A stretch of 41,747 nt of DNA, from the NCBI GenBank assembly GCA_018780145.1, contig JADMKA010000058.1, positions 1 through 41,747 of the forward strand, written 5' to 3'. Positions 8,270-16,036 of the stretch are shown here, in pieces. The notes under the pieces were generated by a model. It searched no databases and was not told where the DNA came from. It saw nothing but the letters and a program-made list of their open reading frames with translations. The position numbers and the translations under genes were made by a program. Source of the DNA: Vitreoscilla sp. (lineage in GTDB: Bacteria > Pseudomonadota > Gammaproteobacteria > Burkholderiales > Burkholderiaceae_C). Each line of letters starts with the position of its first letter. Position 1 is the first letter of the stretch.

Positions 8270-9252
8270 GGGGCCGGCTGCAGGTGCCTGGCGTCTTGCG
8301 CCGGCTGGTGCCTGGATCCCTGGCCCCGCAGAGCCAGCGTCTGCCCACGGTCGGTGCCGACACGCCGGTCGCTCCTGTACTCGATGAGCCGCTCGAGGCC
8401 TGCCGCAACTGCGGGCACCTGCTGGGCCTGCCGCGCCCCAATTTCTGCAGCGCCTGCGGCCAGGAGACTGCGCTCCATCCGCCCACGGTGATGGAGTTCA
8501 TCCACCAGTTCGGTGGCAACTACGTGGCGATGGAGGGCGCGCTGTGGCGCACGCTGCTGCTGCTGCTGTTCCTGCCGGGGCGGCTGACGCGCGAGTACCT
8601 GCGTGGCCGCAAGCGCCGCTACGTGCTGCCGCTGCGCCTGTACCTGACCATCAGCGTGGTCACCCTGCTGTCGCTGCAATGGTCCGGGGTTCTGCATGCG
8701 ATCCGCGATGAGGAGATCGTCAAGGTCGACCAGGAGGACACCAAGGATTTCACGCTGGTGGGGGCAGGGGGCATCAAGGCCGGCATGGAGAACGGCAAGT
8801 TCATCTGCGAGGGCTTGCCAGCCTCCTGGTGCGAGCGCCTGAAGGAGCGCTTCACGATGGACCCGACCAGCATGAACCGCGAACTCAAGCGGGTGCCCGA
8901 GCGTTTCGTCAGCCACTGGGGCCAGGCGATGTTCGGCCTGCTGCCGCTGTATGCCTTCTTCCTGAAGCTGGTCTACCTGAACCGGCGCATGCGGTGGTCC
9001 GAGCACCTGGTGTTCGCGCTGCACCTGCATTCGTTCTGGTTCGTCATGCTGGGCTTGCAGCTGTTCAGCGTGCCGTTCTTCAAGACGGCCGTGCTGTTCG
9101 CCGTGCCGATCTACTCGCTGATCGCGATCCAGGTGGTCTACGGCGGGCGCTGGTGGGCCACCGCGCTGCGCGCAATGACCCTGTGCATGCTCTACGGCAT
9201 GACGCTGGTGTTCGCCATGGCGATCGTGGCCGTCTGGGCCTTCATCGCCTGA
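8266..9252 (+). CDS. DUF3667-type membrane protein with N-terminal zinc ribbon
   Basis: The 328 residues carry a zinc-ribbon knuckle pair (CRNCG at 46-50 and CSACGQ at 61-66). Then comes a region with the DUF3667 pattern (FIHQFGGNYVAMEGALWRTL, LLLLLFLPGRLTREYLRGRK, RRYVLPLRLYLTISVVTLLS) and several C-terminal membrane helices. The function of the family is unknown. A soluble loop with two cysteines (ICEGLPASWCERLKERF) separates the first and last membrane segments. The ATG overlaps the previous stop by four bases; the earlier in-frame start far upstream is excluded because it would run through the two preceding genes. Confidence 0.7.
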   Translation: MRGRLQVPGVLRRLVPGSLAPQSQRLPTVGADTPVAPVLDEPLEACRNCGHLLGLPRPNFCSACGQETALHPPTVMEFIHQFGGNYVAMEGALWRTLLLLLFLPGRLTREYLRGRKRRYVLPLRLYLTISVVTLLSLQWSGVLHAIRDEEIVKVDQEDTKDFTLVGAGGIKAGMENGKFICEGLPASWCERLKERFTMDPTSMNRELKRVPERFVSHWGQAMFGLLPLYAFFLKLVYLNRRMRWSEHLVFALHLHSFWFVMLGLQLFSVPFFKTAVLFAVPIYSLIAIQVVYGGRWWATALRAMTLCMLYGMTLVFAMAIVAVWAFIA

Positions 9253-9258
9253 GGGATG

Positions 9259-9307
9259 GAGCACCCGGCGGCGCGGGTACGCGCCGCCACCCGCCGGGCG
9301 GGTGCTC
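9259..9307. terminator. GC-rich branched hairpin between convergent genes
   Basis: An outer stem GAGCACCC (9259-9266) pairs with GGGTGCTC (9300-9307). Inside it lies a perfect 9-bp stem GGCGGCGCG/CGCGCCGCC with a GGTA loop (9267-9288). It fills the short gap between two convergent genes, which suits a bidirectional terminator, though there is no T-tract. Its last three bases are shared with the 37-bp repeat that follows. Confidence 0.5.
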
Positions 9308-9341
9308 AGGCCGCTTGGGAGCGGCCCGGCGCTGGCCTGAG
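9305..9341. repeat. 37-bp dispersed stem-loop element, copy 1
   Basis: 8-bp arms CTCAGGCC (9305-9312) and GGCCTGAG (9334-9341) enclose a 21-base core that begins GCTTGGGAGC and ends GGCCCGGCGCT. The same core occurs exactly at 28743-28763, there enclosed by different but again perfect 8-bp arms. The core itself could form a GCT-TGGG-AGC mini-hairpin. The family is unknown to me. Confidence 0.7.
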
Positions 9342-9352
9342 CGGCTGGAGTA

Positions 9353-9784
9353 TCACGAGGCGATCAGGCTCGACAGAACGCCTTGCACGGCTTCCTTCAG
9401 CTTGGTCTTGGCCAGGTCGGTGCACTGCTCCTTGGTGGCGTTGGGCAGGGCATCGAAGGTGGTGGCGGTCTTGTTGGGCTTGAACAGCATCGACTTGCCG
9501 CTCACCGTGACCGGCAGCATCATCGCGCGCGCCGTGATGACGCAGGTCTTGGACGCGTTGAAGCCGCCCTCGACCTCGCTGACGAATCCCCAGCGCTTGG
9601 TGGGGTAGAGCTTGGCCAGCTTGGTGAGCTTGTCGGACAGGCTCTCCTTCCAGATGGCCTGCGCGCTGGCGTGGTCCAGCACGGCTTCGGTGGAGTGGTC
9701 CACCGTGAGGTACACCGGCGTGGCGGAGTGGGCGGCGGAGCCGAGGGCCAGCAGGGCGGCCAGGCAGGCGAGGCGGGTCTTCAT
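9353..9784 (-). CDS. Small secreted protein of unknown function
   Basis: This 143-residue protein has a clear signal peptide (MKTRLACLAALLALGSAAHS, cleavage likely before ATPVYL). The mature part contains two cysteines (in KTCVITAR and EQCTDLAK) that could form a disulfide in the periplasm. I recognise no domain. Mature segments include TVDHSTEAVLDHASAQAIWK and KRWGFVSEVEGGF. It is convergent with the DUF3667 gene and lies 70 bases downstream of the hydroxy-acid dehydrogenase stop on the same strand, so it may be on that transcript or have its own promoter in 9785-9854. Confidence 0.65.
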   Translation of the reverse strand: MKTRLACLAALLALGSAAHSATPVYLTVDHSTEAVLDHASAQAIWKESLSDKLTKLAKLYPTKRWGFVSEVEGGFNASKTCVITARAMMLPVTVSGKSMLFKPNKTATTFDALPNATKEQCTDLAKTKLKEAVQGVLSSLIAS

Positions 9785-9854
9785 GGGGCGGTTTCCTTGG
9801 GCAGCGGCTGCGCCACGCGCAACTCGAGCGGCGCCAGTATAGGCAGCGCCGGGG

Positions 9855-11006
9855 TCACGCAGGAAAGGTGCCGGGCAGGAGAATCCCTTGGTCCACGGTG
9901 TCGATCCGCGTATGGCCGCAAAACGCCATCGTCAGGTCCAGCTCCTTGTGGATGATCTCCAGCGCCTTGGTCACGCCGGCCTCGCCCATGGCGCCCAGGC
10001 CGTAGAGGAAGGCGCGGCCGATGAGGGTGCCGCGCGCGCCCAGGGCCCAGGCCTTGAGCACGTCCTGGCCGGAGCGGATGCCACCGTCCATCCAGACCTC
10101 GATGTCGCGGCCGACAGCCTCGACGATGGCCGGCAGCGCCTCGATCGACGAGGGTGCGCCGTCGAGCTGGCGCCCGCCGTGGTTGCTGACGATCAGCGCG
10201 TCGGCGCCGGAACCGGCAGCCAGCCGGGCGTCTTCGGTGTCCATGATGCCTTTGAGGATCAGCTTGCCGCCCCAGCGCTTCTTGATCCACTCGACATCGG
10301 CCCAGCTCAGCGCGGGGTCGAACTGCTTGGCCGTCCACTCGCTCAGCGAGCCCAGGTTGTCCACGCCCTTCACATGCCCGACGATGTTGCCGAAGCCGTG
10401 GCGCCTGGTGCCCAGCATCCCCAGGCCCCAGCGCGGCTTGGTCATCAGGTTCAGGATGTTGGCCAGCGTGGGCTTGGGCGGCGCGGACAGGCCGTTCTTC
10501 AGGTCCTTGTGGCGCTGGCCGAGGATCTGCAGGTCCAGCGTGAGCATCAGCGCCGAGCAGTTGGCCGCCTTGGCCCGGTCGATCAGGCGCTCGATGAAAT
10601 CGCGGTCCTTCATCACGTAGAGCTGGAACCAGAACGGGGCTTTCGTGTGCGCGGCGATGTCCTCGATCGAGCAGATGCTCATCGTCGACAGCGTGAACGG
10701 GACGCCGAACTTCTCGGCCGCGCGGGCGGCCAGGATCTCACCATCGGCATGCTGCATGCCGGTCAGCCCGGTGGGGGCGATGGCCACTGGCATCTTCACC
10801 GCCTGGCCGACCATCGTGGTGGCCGTGCTGCGGTTTTCCATGTTCACCGCCACGCGCTGGCGCAGCTTGATCTTCTGGAAATCGGCTTCATTGGCGCGGT
10901 AGGTGCTCTCGGTCCACGAGCCCGAATCGGCGTAGTCGTAGAACATGCGCGGCACGCGCTTTTTGGCCAGCACGCGCAGGTCCTCGATGGTGGTGATCAC
11001 GCTCAT
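9855..11006 (-). CDS. lldD: FMN-dependent alpha-hydroxy-acid (L-lactate) dehydrogenase
   Basis: The 383 residues form a complete FMN-dependent hydroxy-acid dehydrogenase TIM barrel. These enzymes oxidise L-lactate, glycolate or mandelate to the 2-oxo acid and pass electrons to quinone or oxygen. Visible landmarks are the substrate-contact YDYADSGSWTE near residue 23, the FMN strand PVAIAPTGLTGMQHADGE, QLYVMKDR, TLDLQILGQRHKDLKNG, the catalytic SNHGGRQLDG with His276 and Arg279, and the phosphate site DGGIRSGQDVLKAWALGA. The exact substrate cannot be told; lldD is the nearest common name. The start at 11006 has GGAG upstream (CAAGGAGACAGCGG), whereas the longer frame adds 40 unrelated residues. 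The LysR gene immediately upstream on the same strand is a candidate regulator. Confidence 0.85.
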   Translation of the reverse strand: MSVITTIEDLRVLAKKRVPRMFYDYADSGSWTESTYRANEADFQKIKLRQRVAVNMENRSTATTMVGQAVKMPVAIAPTGLTGMQHADGEILAARAAEKFGVPFTLSTMSICSIEDIAAHTKAPFWFQLYVMKDRDFIERLIDRAKAANCSALMLTLDLQILGQRHKDLKNGLSAPPKPTLANILNLMTKPRWGLGMLGTRRHGFGNIVGHVKGVDNLGSLSEWTAKQFDPALSWADVEWIKKRWGGKLILKGIMDTEDARLAAGSGADALIVSNHGGRQLDGAPSSIEALPAIVEAVGRDIEVWMDGGIRSGQDVLKAWALGARGTLIGRAFLYGLGAMGEAGVTKALEIIHKELDLTMAFCGHTRIDTVDQGILLPGTFPA

Positions 11007-11070
11007 CCGCTGTCTCCTTGGAATGAGGTGAATGCTAGCGGGGCCATCGAGGCCCTGGCCGGAAAGAAAT

Positions 11071-12000
11071 TCAGGTCGGACCGGACACCAGCGCCAGGCC
11101 TTCCGCAGCGGCCTGGGCGCAAACATCGCGCAGCCAGGCCGCGAAGGCGGCTGCGGCGGGTTCGTCGGCCACCTGGAGCAGGTGGTAGGCGCTGAGGGCG
11201 GCGATCATCGGGGTCTGGCCCAGGCCCAGGGCGGGCACCAGCTCGCCGGCCCGCAGCGCCTGGCGGGCCAGCGACGGCCGGGCCAGCGCCACGCCCTGGC
11301 CGCAGCGCGCGGCCTCCAGCGTCAGCCCCAGGTCCACCAGGCGCGGGCCCTGGTCGGGCTCGGCCCAATCCAGTCCCTGCGCCCGCAGCCACGGCAGCCA
11401 GGGTTCGACCGGGGTGCGCAGCAGCGGCAGGCGGGCCAGGTCGGCCGGCTCGCGGGGAGGGGGCGATTCGCTGGCGAGCAACGTGGGGCTGGCCAGTGGC
11501 AACAGGTGGTCGTGCAGCAGCACCGCGCCGGGCGGCAGGGCCTCCACCGGGCCATGCCGGATGTCGACCTCGGCGGCGGCGCCGGCCAGGTCGAGATAGG
11601 GAACCGACAACACCACCTCCAGCTCGACGGCCGGGTGCAGGGCGCTGAACGAAGGCAGCGCGGGCACCAGGATCTGGCGGGCAAAGGTGGGCGGCGCGCT
11701 CACCCGCAGGCGCACGCGCCGCTGCACCGGGCGCCGGTGCAGCGGCACGGCCGACAGCAGATCCAGCGCGCCACGCACCTGGGCCAGGTACTCCTTGCCA
11801 GCGGCGGACAAGGCCAGGGTCTTGGCGCCGCGCTGGAACAGGGCCAGGCCCAGCAGCTCTTCCAGCGCGCCGATGCGCTTGCCGACGGCGCTGGCGGTGA
11901 TCGCCAGTTCGTCGGCGGCCTTCTCGAAGGTGCCCAGCCGTGCGGCGGCCTCGAAGGCTCGCAGCCCGTCCAGCGAGGGCAGGCGCAGGTCGGCGGCCAT
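11071..12000 (-). CDS. LysR-family transcriptional regulator (GcvA-like)
   Basis: The 309 residues start with a LysR winged helix-turn-helix (LPSLDGLRAFEAAARLGTFE, KAADELAITASAVGKRIGAL, EELLGLALFQRGAKTLALSA) and continue with a periplasmic-binding-protein-like effector domain. The opening 'LDGLRAFEAAARLGTF..AA.EL..T.SAV...I..LE..LG..LF.R' is the GcvA-like subgroup pattern. Start 12000 was chosen because the HTH begins a few residues later. The gene lies 64 bases upstream of the hydroxy-acid dehydrogenase and 13 bases downstream of the hemerythrin gene, all on the minus strand, so the three may share a transcript. Effector unknown. Confidence 0.85.
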   Translation of the reverse strand: MAADLRLPSLDGLRAFEAAARLGTFEKAADELAITASAVGKRIGALEELLGLALFQRGAKTLALSAAGKEYLAQVRGALDLLSAVPLHRRPVQRRVRLRVSAPPTFARQILVPALPSFSALHPAVELEVVLSVPYLDLAGAAAEVDIRHGPVEALPPGAVLLHDHLLPLASPTLLASESPPPREPADLARLPLLRTPVEPWLPWLRAQGLDWAEPDQGPRLVDLGLTLEAARCGQGVALARPSLARQALRAGELVPALGLGQTPMIAALSAYHLLQVADEPAAAAFAAWLRDVCAQAAAEGLALVSGPT

Positions 12001-12013
12001 GTCAGGCCACCTC

Positions 12014-12529
12014 TCAGGCTGTCTCGGACTCCGCTGTCGTTGCTGTCGCCGCAGGCGAGCAGCTGCTGCCGCCGCATCCGGTGATGGGCGCGGCCGCGGG
12101 GGCGCTGGCGAGCACACCGGTGGCCGGGTCGAAGCCGAGCTGGTCCAGGTGCGACGCGAGCGCGGCATCCATCGACTGCGCATGCATCGCGAACCAGCGG
12201 CCCAGTTCGGGCAGCACGCGCTCGAGCGGGCCGAAGTCGGCGTCGGTCTTGGCCAGCCGGGTGACCTCGTGCATCAGCTCCAGCACCTGGGCATGCTGGA
12301 AGCTGTGGCAGTTCTCCGGCGCAAAGCCGGTGGCCGCCATCCAGCGGTCCTCCTGGCCGAAGTGCCCCACCGTGTGCTCGACCAGGCTCTCGTAGCAGGC
12401 CAGCGCCTGTTCGTGCGACACCGCCAGGGCGTCTTCGGTCGCGCTCAGCAACTCGACGAACTCCTGGTGGGTCTTGTCCATGACGGCGTGGTCCAGGGCC
12501 AGTTCGGGGGTCCAGGTCAGGGTGGGCAT
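12014..12529 (-). CDS. Bacteriohemerythrin with a cysteine-containing C-terminal tail
   Basis: Hemerythrins bind O2 at a non-haem di-iron centre in a four-helix bundle. The 171 residues show the ligand pattern: LDHAVMDKTHQEFVELL, HTVGHFGQEDRWMA, HSFQHAQVLELM and WFAMHAQSMD, which supply the His/Glu/Asp set in the usual order. The last 30 residues extend past the normal domain and contain CGGSSC in a low-complexity Ala/Thr tail, which is unusual. It may act in O2 sensing, storage or delivery; nothing here decides this. It lies 13 bases upstream of the LysR gene. Confidence 0.85.
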   Translation of the reverse strand: MPTLTWTPELALDHAVMDKTHQEFVELLSATEDALAVSHEQALACYESLVEHTVGHFGQEDRWMAATGFAPENCHSFQHAQVLELMHEVTRLAKTDADFGPLERVLPELGRWFAMHAQSMDAALASHLDQLGFDPATGVLASAPAAAPITGCGGSSCSPAATATTAESETA

Positions 12530-12642
12530 GGTGCGTGGCTCGTTGGCTGGGGGTGGATCCGCGCGATTGTGCGGCAGCGCCGCTACGGGCTGGCCGGGCG
12601 AGCGGCCCCGTCTTGAGATGGGTCAAGCGGCAGCGCCCCACA

Positions 12643-13083
12643 ATGGCGGCCATGGCACCGCCGGACAGCCCAACGATCACCGCCCACAAGCGCTGGATGC
12701 GGCCGCTGTGGTTGCTGGCGGGCGCGGTGGCCTTGGCCTTGGGTGTCCTGGGCATCTTTCTGCCACTGCTGCCCACGACACCGTTCGTGCTGCTGGCCGC
12801 CTGGTGCTTCTCGCGCGGCAGCGCGCGCTGGGAGCGTTGGGTACTGCATCACCCGCGCTGGGGCCCGATGGTGCGCGACTGGCGCGCCACGCGGGCCATC
12901 CCGCTGCGCGCCAAGCAGTTCGCCTTCGTGATGATGGCCGCCAGCAGCGCCTGGGCGGCTTGGGTGATCCCATCGGCCTGGCGCGTCGTTCCCGCCTTGT
13001 GTTGCAGCTGTGTGGCGGTGTGGATGTGGCGGCAGCCGACGCGGCGCCCCAGGGAAGCTTCGAGCCCGAATCCGTCGTCGTGA
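12643..13083 (+). CDS. YbaN-type DUF454 inner-membrane protein
   Basis: The 146-residue membrane protein has the DUF454 signature early on: LGVLGIFLPLLPTTPFVLLA, then AWCFSRGSARWERWVLHHPRWGP in the loop. Hydrophobic segments lie at about 20-38, 40-56, 93-110 and 112-130. Family function is unknown (E. coli YbaN). ATG 12643 is preferred; a second ATG at 12652 is also possible, and neither has a strong ribosome-binding site. The gene is divergent from the hemerythrin gene across 113 bases. Confidence 0.8.
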   Translation: MAAMAPPDSPTITAHKRWMRPLWLLAGAVALALGVLGIFLPLLPTTPFVLLAAWCFSRGSARWERWVLHHPRWGPMVRDWRATRAIPLRAKQFAFVMMAASSAWAAWVIPSAWRVVPALCCSCVAVWMWRQPTRRPREASSPNPSS

Positions 13084-13256
13084 GCGCGATGCCTGAAGAG
13101 AATTGTGACGCCGCGTCAACGGAAGGCTCAAGTTTGGTCAACGTGGGGGTCAACCCGGTACAGGCGGTGCCTCGCCCGCCTTAGATTGGCGCGGCCGTGC
13201 CGTGATGGCCGCGGCGGTTCACTCAACCTGCCCTGATCCTCGTTTTCGGAGAAGCC

Positions 13257-14300
13257 ATGCTTCCAATCGCCAAGTGGACACTCCCCGCCGCCGCCTTGCT
13301 GGCTTGCGCGGCGGCTGCGGCCGGGCCGCTCGACAAGCTCGCCGTTCAGCTGAGCCTGGCCAACCCGGTGGTGCAAGGCGATGCCGGTGTGAGCGTCGAG
13401 GTGCTGATCACCAACACCACCAGGCATGCCGTCAAGGTGCTGAAGTGGCAGTTGCCCTCGGATCAACTGCACGGCTCGCTGTTCAGGCTGACCCGGGAAG
13501 ACGGCAGCATGGCCCGCTACGTGGGCCCGATGGTCAAGCGCGCCGCGCCTGGCCCTGCCGACTACGCGTGGATCGAGGCCGGCGCCACGCTGACCTACAG
13601 CGTGGAGCTCAGCCGTGACTACGAGCTGGGCAACGGCCGCTACGCCGTCGAGTTCGCGGGCCGCGAAGGCCGCGGCTTCAGGGAGGCGACCTACGCGGCG
13701 TCGGCGCCGCTGACGCTGTGGCTGTCGGGCCGCAGCGCGCCGGTCGACACGGCCGGCATCGACGCCGCTGGCCAGGGCACCGAGGCGAGCATCAGCTTCA
13801 CCGGCGGCTGCACGGCATCGGAGCAGACCACACTGACCAGTGCGGTGGGAGCGGCCACCACCTACTCCACCGAATCCAAGAGTTACCTGAATGGCACGCC
13901 CTCGGGGACGCGGCGCTACGTGGAGTGGTTCGGCAAGTTCAGGCAGACCCGATGGGACAAGGTCGAAGACCACTTCAACAAGATCGACGACGCCTTCAAG
14001 ACCAAGCCGCTGACGCTGGACTGCTCCTGCACCAGCAGCGCGTATGCCTACGTCTACCCGAACCAGCCCTACAAGATCTACCTGTGCAATGCCTTCTGGT
14101 CGGCCCCGATGACCGGCACCGATTCCAAGGGCGGCACGCTGATCCACGAGATGTCGCACTTCACCGTGTTGGGTGGCACCGACGATCACGCCTATGGCCA
14201 GGCGGCCGCGCGGAACCTGGCCAAGAGCAACCCGAAGCTGGCCGTGGACAACGCCGACAGCCACGAGTACTTCGCCGAGAACACGCCCAACCTGCCGTGA
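13257..14300 (+). CDS. Secreted M35 (deuterolysin/peptidyl-Lys type) zinc metallopeptidase
   Basis: The 347 residues have a signal peptide (about 1-22), an N-terminal beta-rich domain (about 25-155) and a C-terminal M35 'aspzincin' catalytic domain. The zinc site is LIHEMSHFTVLGGTDDHAYG: HEMSH at 297-301 with the downstream GTDDHAYG (307-314), which supplies the aspartate ligand. The closing DNADSHEYFAEN also matches the peptidyl-Lys metalloendopeptidase group. Cysteines cluster at GGCTAS and LDCSCTSS and in YLCNAFW, consistent with disulfides in an exported enzyme. The N-terminal domain probably acts as a propeptide. GGAG lies before the ATG. Its stop overlaps the next gene's ATG by one base (TGATG). 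Confidence 0.88.
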   Translation: MLPIAKWTLPAAALLACAAAAAGPLDKLAVQLSLANPVVQGDAGVSVEVLITNTTRHAVKVLKWQLPSDQLHGSLFRLTREDGSMARYVGPMVKRAAPGPADYAWIEAGATLTYSVELSRDYELGNGRYAVEFAGREGRGFREATYAASAPLTLWLSGRSAPVDTAGIDAAGQGTEASISFTGGCTASEQTTLTSAVGAATTYSTESKSYLNGTPSGTRRYVEWFGKFRQTRWDKVEDHFNKIDDAFKTKPLTLDCSCTSSAYAYVYPNQPYKIYLCNAFWSAPMTGTDSKGGTLIHEMSHFTVLGGTDDHAYGQAAARNLAKSNPKLAVDNADSHEYFAENTPNLP

Positions 14301-14821
14301 TGGCAACGAGGCGCGCCGCAGCGACCTGGGTTGGTGTGATGGCCGCCTCGTTCTCCACTGCCGTGTCGGCCGCCGCCCCGCTGCGTTGCGCCGTCGAGGC
14401 GGCTTCGCAGGCGGCGGCGGGCCAGCCGGTGTGGCTGCGTTTCACGCTGGCCAACGTCGGCCCGGCTGCGCTGCAGGTGCTGCGCTGGAACACGCCCTGG
14501 GAAGGGCAGTGGTTCGCGCCCTTCGTCACCGTCGAGGTGGATGGCCGCGCCCTGCGCTATGCAGGCCCGGCCATCAAGCGCGCCGAGCCTCGCGCCGAAG
14601 ACTATCTGCGGCTCGAGCCGGGCGCGTCCACCACGGCTGAAATCGATCTGGCGCTGCCGTTCCAGCTGGGCCAACCCGGGCGCTACCGGGTCACGCCCCG
14701 CCTGCGGCTGATCGATGTGTTCGAGGCGGCCACTGCGGCCGCCCCGAGGCCGCGTGAGCGGCATGCCGGCATGGATCTGCCCTGCGCCGCCGTCGAATTC
14801 ACCCTCGTGGCGCCACGCTGA
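14300..14821 (+). CDS. Exported free-standing homologue of the M35 protease N-terminal domain
   Basis: This 173-residue protein has a signal peptide (about 1-25) and then aligns by eye with residues 27-130 of the preceding M35 peptidase. The peptidase reads RYVGPMVKRAAPGPADYAWI and this protein reads RYAGPAIKRAEPRAEDYLRL, each then followed by a Glu-(Pro/Ala)-Gly-Ala motif; both also share the earlier 'VLKW/VLRW' strand and the later 'LG..GRY.V' strand. It has no HExxH and no catalytic domain. The TGATG overlap implies translational coupling with the protease. It could be an inhibitor, a separately supplied prodomain or a folding helper; this is inference. Two cysteines (RCAVEA and PCAAVEF) may pair. 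Confidence 0.7.
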   Translation: MATRRAAATWVGVMAASFSTAVSAAAPLRCAVEAASQAAAGQPVWLRFTLANVGPAALQVLRWNTPWEGQWFAPFVTVEVDGRALRYAGPAIKRAEPRAEDYLRLEPGASTTAEIDLALPFQLGQPGRYRVTPRLRLIDVFEAATAAAPRPRERHAGMDLPCAAVEFTLVAPR

Positions 14822-14861
14822 ACCGGCATCGGCGGCGCACCGTGTTGAACCGCTGAGCTGG

Positions 14862-15575
14862 TCAGGCCCGGCGGCGGCGCGGCGTGAAGTTCAGGTTGCC
14901 GGTGGCCTCGGCCGGCTGGGCGCCGATCTGGGCTTTCAGCGCGGCCTGCTCCTGCAGCTGATCCGGGTGCCAGAGGGTGATGTCGGCGTTGCCTTCGGGC
15001 AGGCCGTCGAGCTTGAGCACGCCGTTGGCGTCGGTCTTGCCGAACCAGGGGGTGGCGCTCACGTAGACCTGGCCGCGCATCGAGGAGTGCAGGTGGCAGC
15101 CCAGGCCGATCGGTCCGGGCTGGGTGAGCTTCACCTCGGCGATGCTGGTGCCGCTTTTCTTGCTGGCGGCCGGGGTGGCGTAGTCGTCCCCGTAGGCAGG
15201 CTGGGCGGGTGCGGCCTGGGCCGCATCCAAGCGCAGCTCGAAGTACTGCGCGGCCGGCATGCTGCCCAAGGGGCCGCTGGGCGTGGAGCGCACATGGTGG
15301 TCGTAGTTGTCGCGGTTGACGAAGCGCAGCGTGCTGCCCACTGGCACCACGGTCATGAACGGCGCGAAGCGCAGGCCCTCCTGGGCGATGACCACCGGCG
15401 CGGCGGCCGGGCGCGCGGCGGTGGCGTTGGTGGCATTGATCAGCACCACCACATCGGCGGCGGGCTTGCCGTCACGGTCGGTCACCGTGACCTGCAAGGA
15501 GCCAGCCTGGGCCAGGGTGGCGAAGCCGGCCACGGTGAGGGCGATGAGCGTGCGGAGGTGCGATCGGAGGTACAT
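14862..15575 (-). CDS. Periplasmic cupredoxin-like ('methylamine utilization'-annotated) protein
   Basis: The 237 residues start with a signal peptide (cleavage near AQAG at 22-25). A blue-copper-like site is visible: His93/His94 in DNYDHHVRS, then Cys160, His163 and Met166 in GLGCHLHSSMRGQVYV, spaced as in plastocyanin/azurin folds. A carboxypeptidase-regulatory-like segment (KTDANGVLKLDGLPEGNADI) follows. Related proteins are often annotated as methylamine utilization proteins, but nothing else of that pathway is here. The product is probably a periplasmic electron carrier or copper protein. It is the third gene of an operon with an exported truncated globin (7 bases upstream) and a DUF3034 outer-membrane protein. 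Start 15575 fits the signal peptide. Confidence 0.7.
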   Translation of the reverse strand: MYLRSHLRTLIALTVAGFATLAQAGSLQVTVTDRDGKPAADVVVLINATNATAARPAAAPVVIAQEGLRFAPFMTVVPVGSTLRFVNRDNYDHHVRSTPSGPLGSMPAAQYFELRLDAAQAAPAQPAYGDDYATPAASKKSGTSIAEVKLTQPGPIGLGCHLHSSMRGQVYVSATPWFGKTDANGVLKLDGLPEGNADITLWHPDQLQEQAALKAQIGAQPAEATGNLNFTPRRRRA

Positions 15576-15582
15576 GGGGTGG

Positions 15583-16017
15583 TCACTTGACGTTGATGAT
15601 CTCGCGGTGCATCGGGGCCAGCTGGGCCAGCAGGCGACTCTGCACTCCGAAGGCGATGCCTTGGGCGTCCATGGCCTGCTGCAGCACCTCGACCAGCGCG
15701 TTGAAGGCACTGCGGTCGATGTCGAAGCCATCGTGGGCCTTCTTCATGTCCGGGCCGTCGTGCCGGCAAGGGCCGCCGGCGACCTGGCAGAACTGCGTGA
15801 CGAGCTGGGCCTTCACGTGGGCATGGTCCACGTCCTTGAAGAAGGGCCGCATGCGCTCGTCGGCCAGCAGCCGCTCCATGAAGCCGTCCATCAGGCGCAC
15901 CAGGCCGGGCTGGGCGCCGAGTTGGCTGTAGAGGGAGTCGTCGGCAGCGGTTGGCGCGGCCTGGGCGCCAAGGGCGCAGGCACTGAGGATCAGGGCGAGC
16001 AGGGGGCGGGTGAACAT
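15583..16017 (-). CDS. Exported truncated haemoglobin (group I)
   Basis: The 144 residues carry a signal peptide (MFTRPLLALILSACALGAQA) followed by a full 2-on-2 globin: LYSQLGAQPGLVRLMDGFMER, LLADERMRPFFKDVDHAHVKA, GGPCRHDGPDMKKAHDGFDI with the proximal histidine in KKAHDG, then the final helices. Truncated globins bind O2 or NO; an exported version must act in the periplasm, which is unusual for this family. Two extra cysteines (TQFCQVAGGPC) could form a disulfide. GAGG lies upstream of the ATG. Its neighbours (a copper-site protein and an outer-membrane protein) suggest a periplasmic redox or gas-handling unit. Confidence 0.8.
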   Translation of the reverse strand: MFTRPLLALILSACALGAQAAPTAADDSLYSQLGAQPGLVRLMDGFMERLLADERMRPFFKDVDHAHVKAQLVTQFCQVAGGPCRHDGPDMKKAHDGFDIDRSAFNALVEVLQQAMDAQGIAFGVQSRLLAQLAPMHREIINVK

Positions 16018-16036
16018 GGGCTGTCCTCGATGAAGT

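Noticed and set aside
13115-13154. Three GTCAAC direct repeats upstream of the M35 gene, and a TGACG-CCG-CGTCA dyad
   Set aside because: Short, unevenly spaced and common in this base composition; not enough to call an operator.
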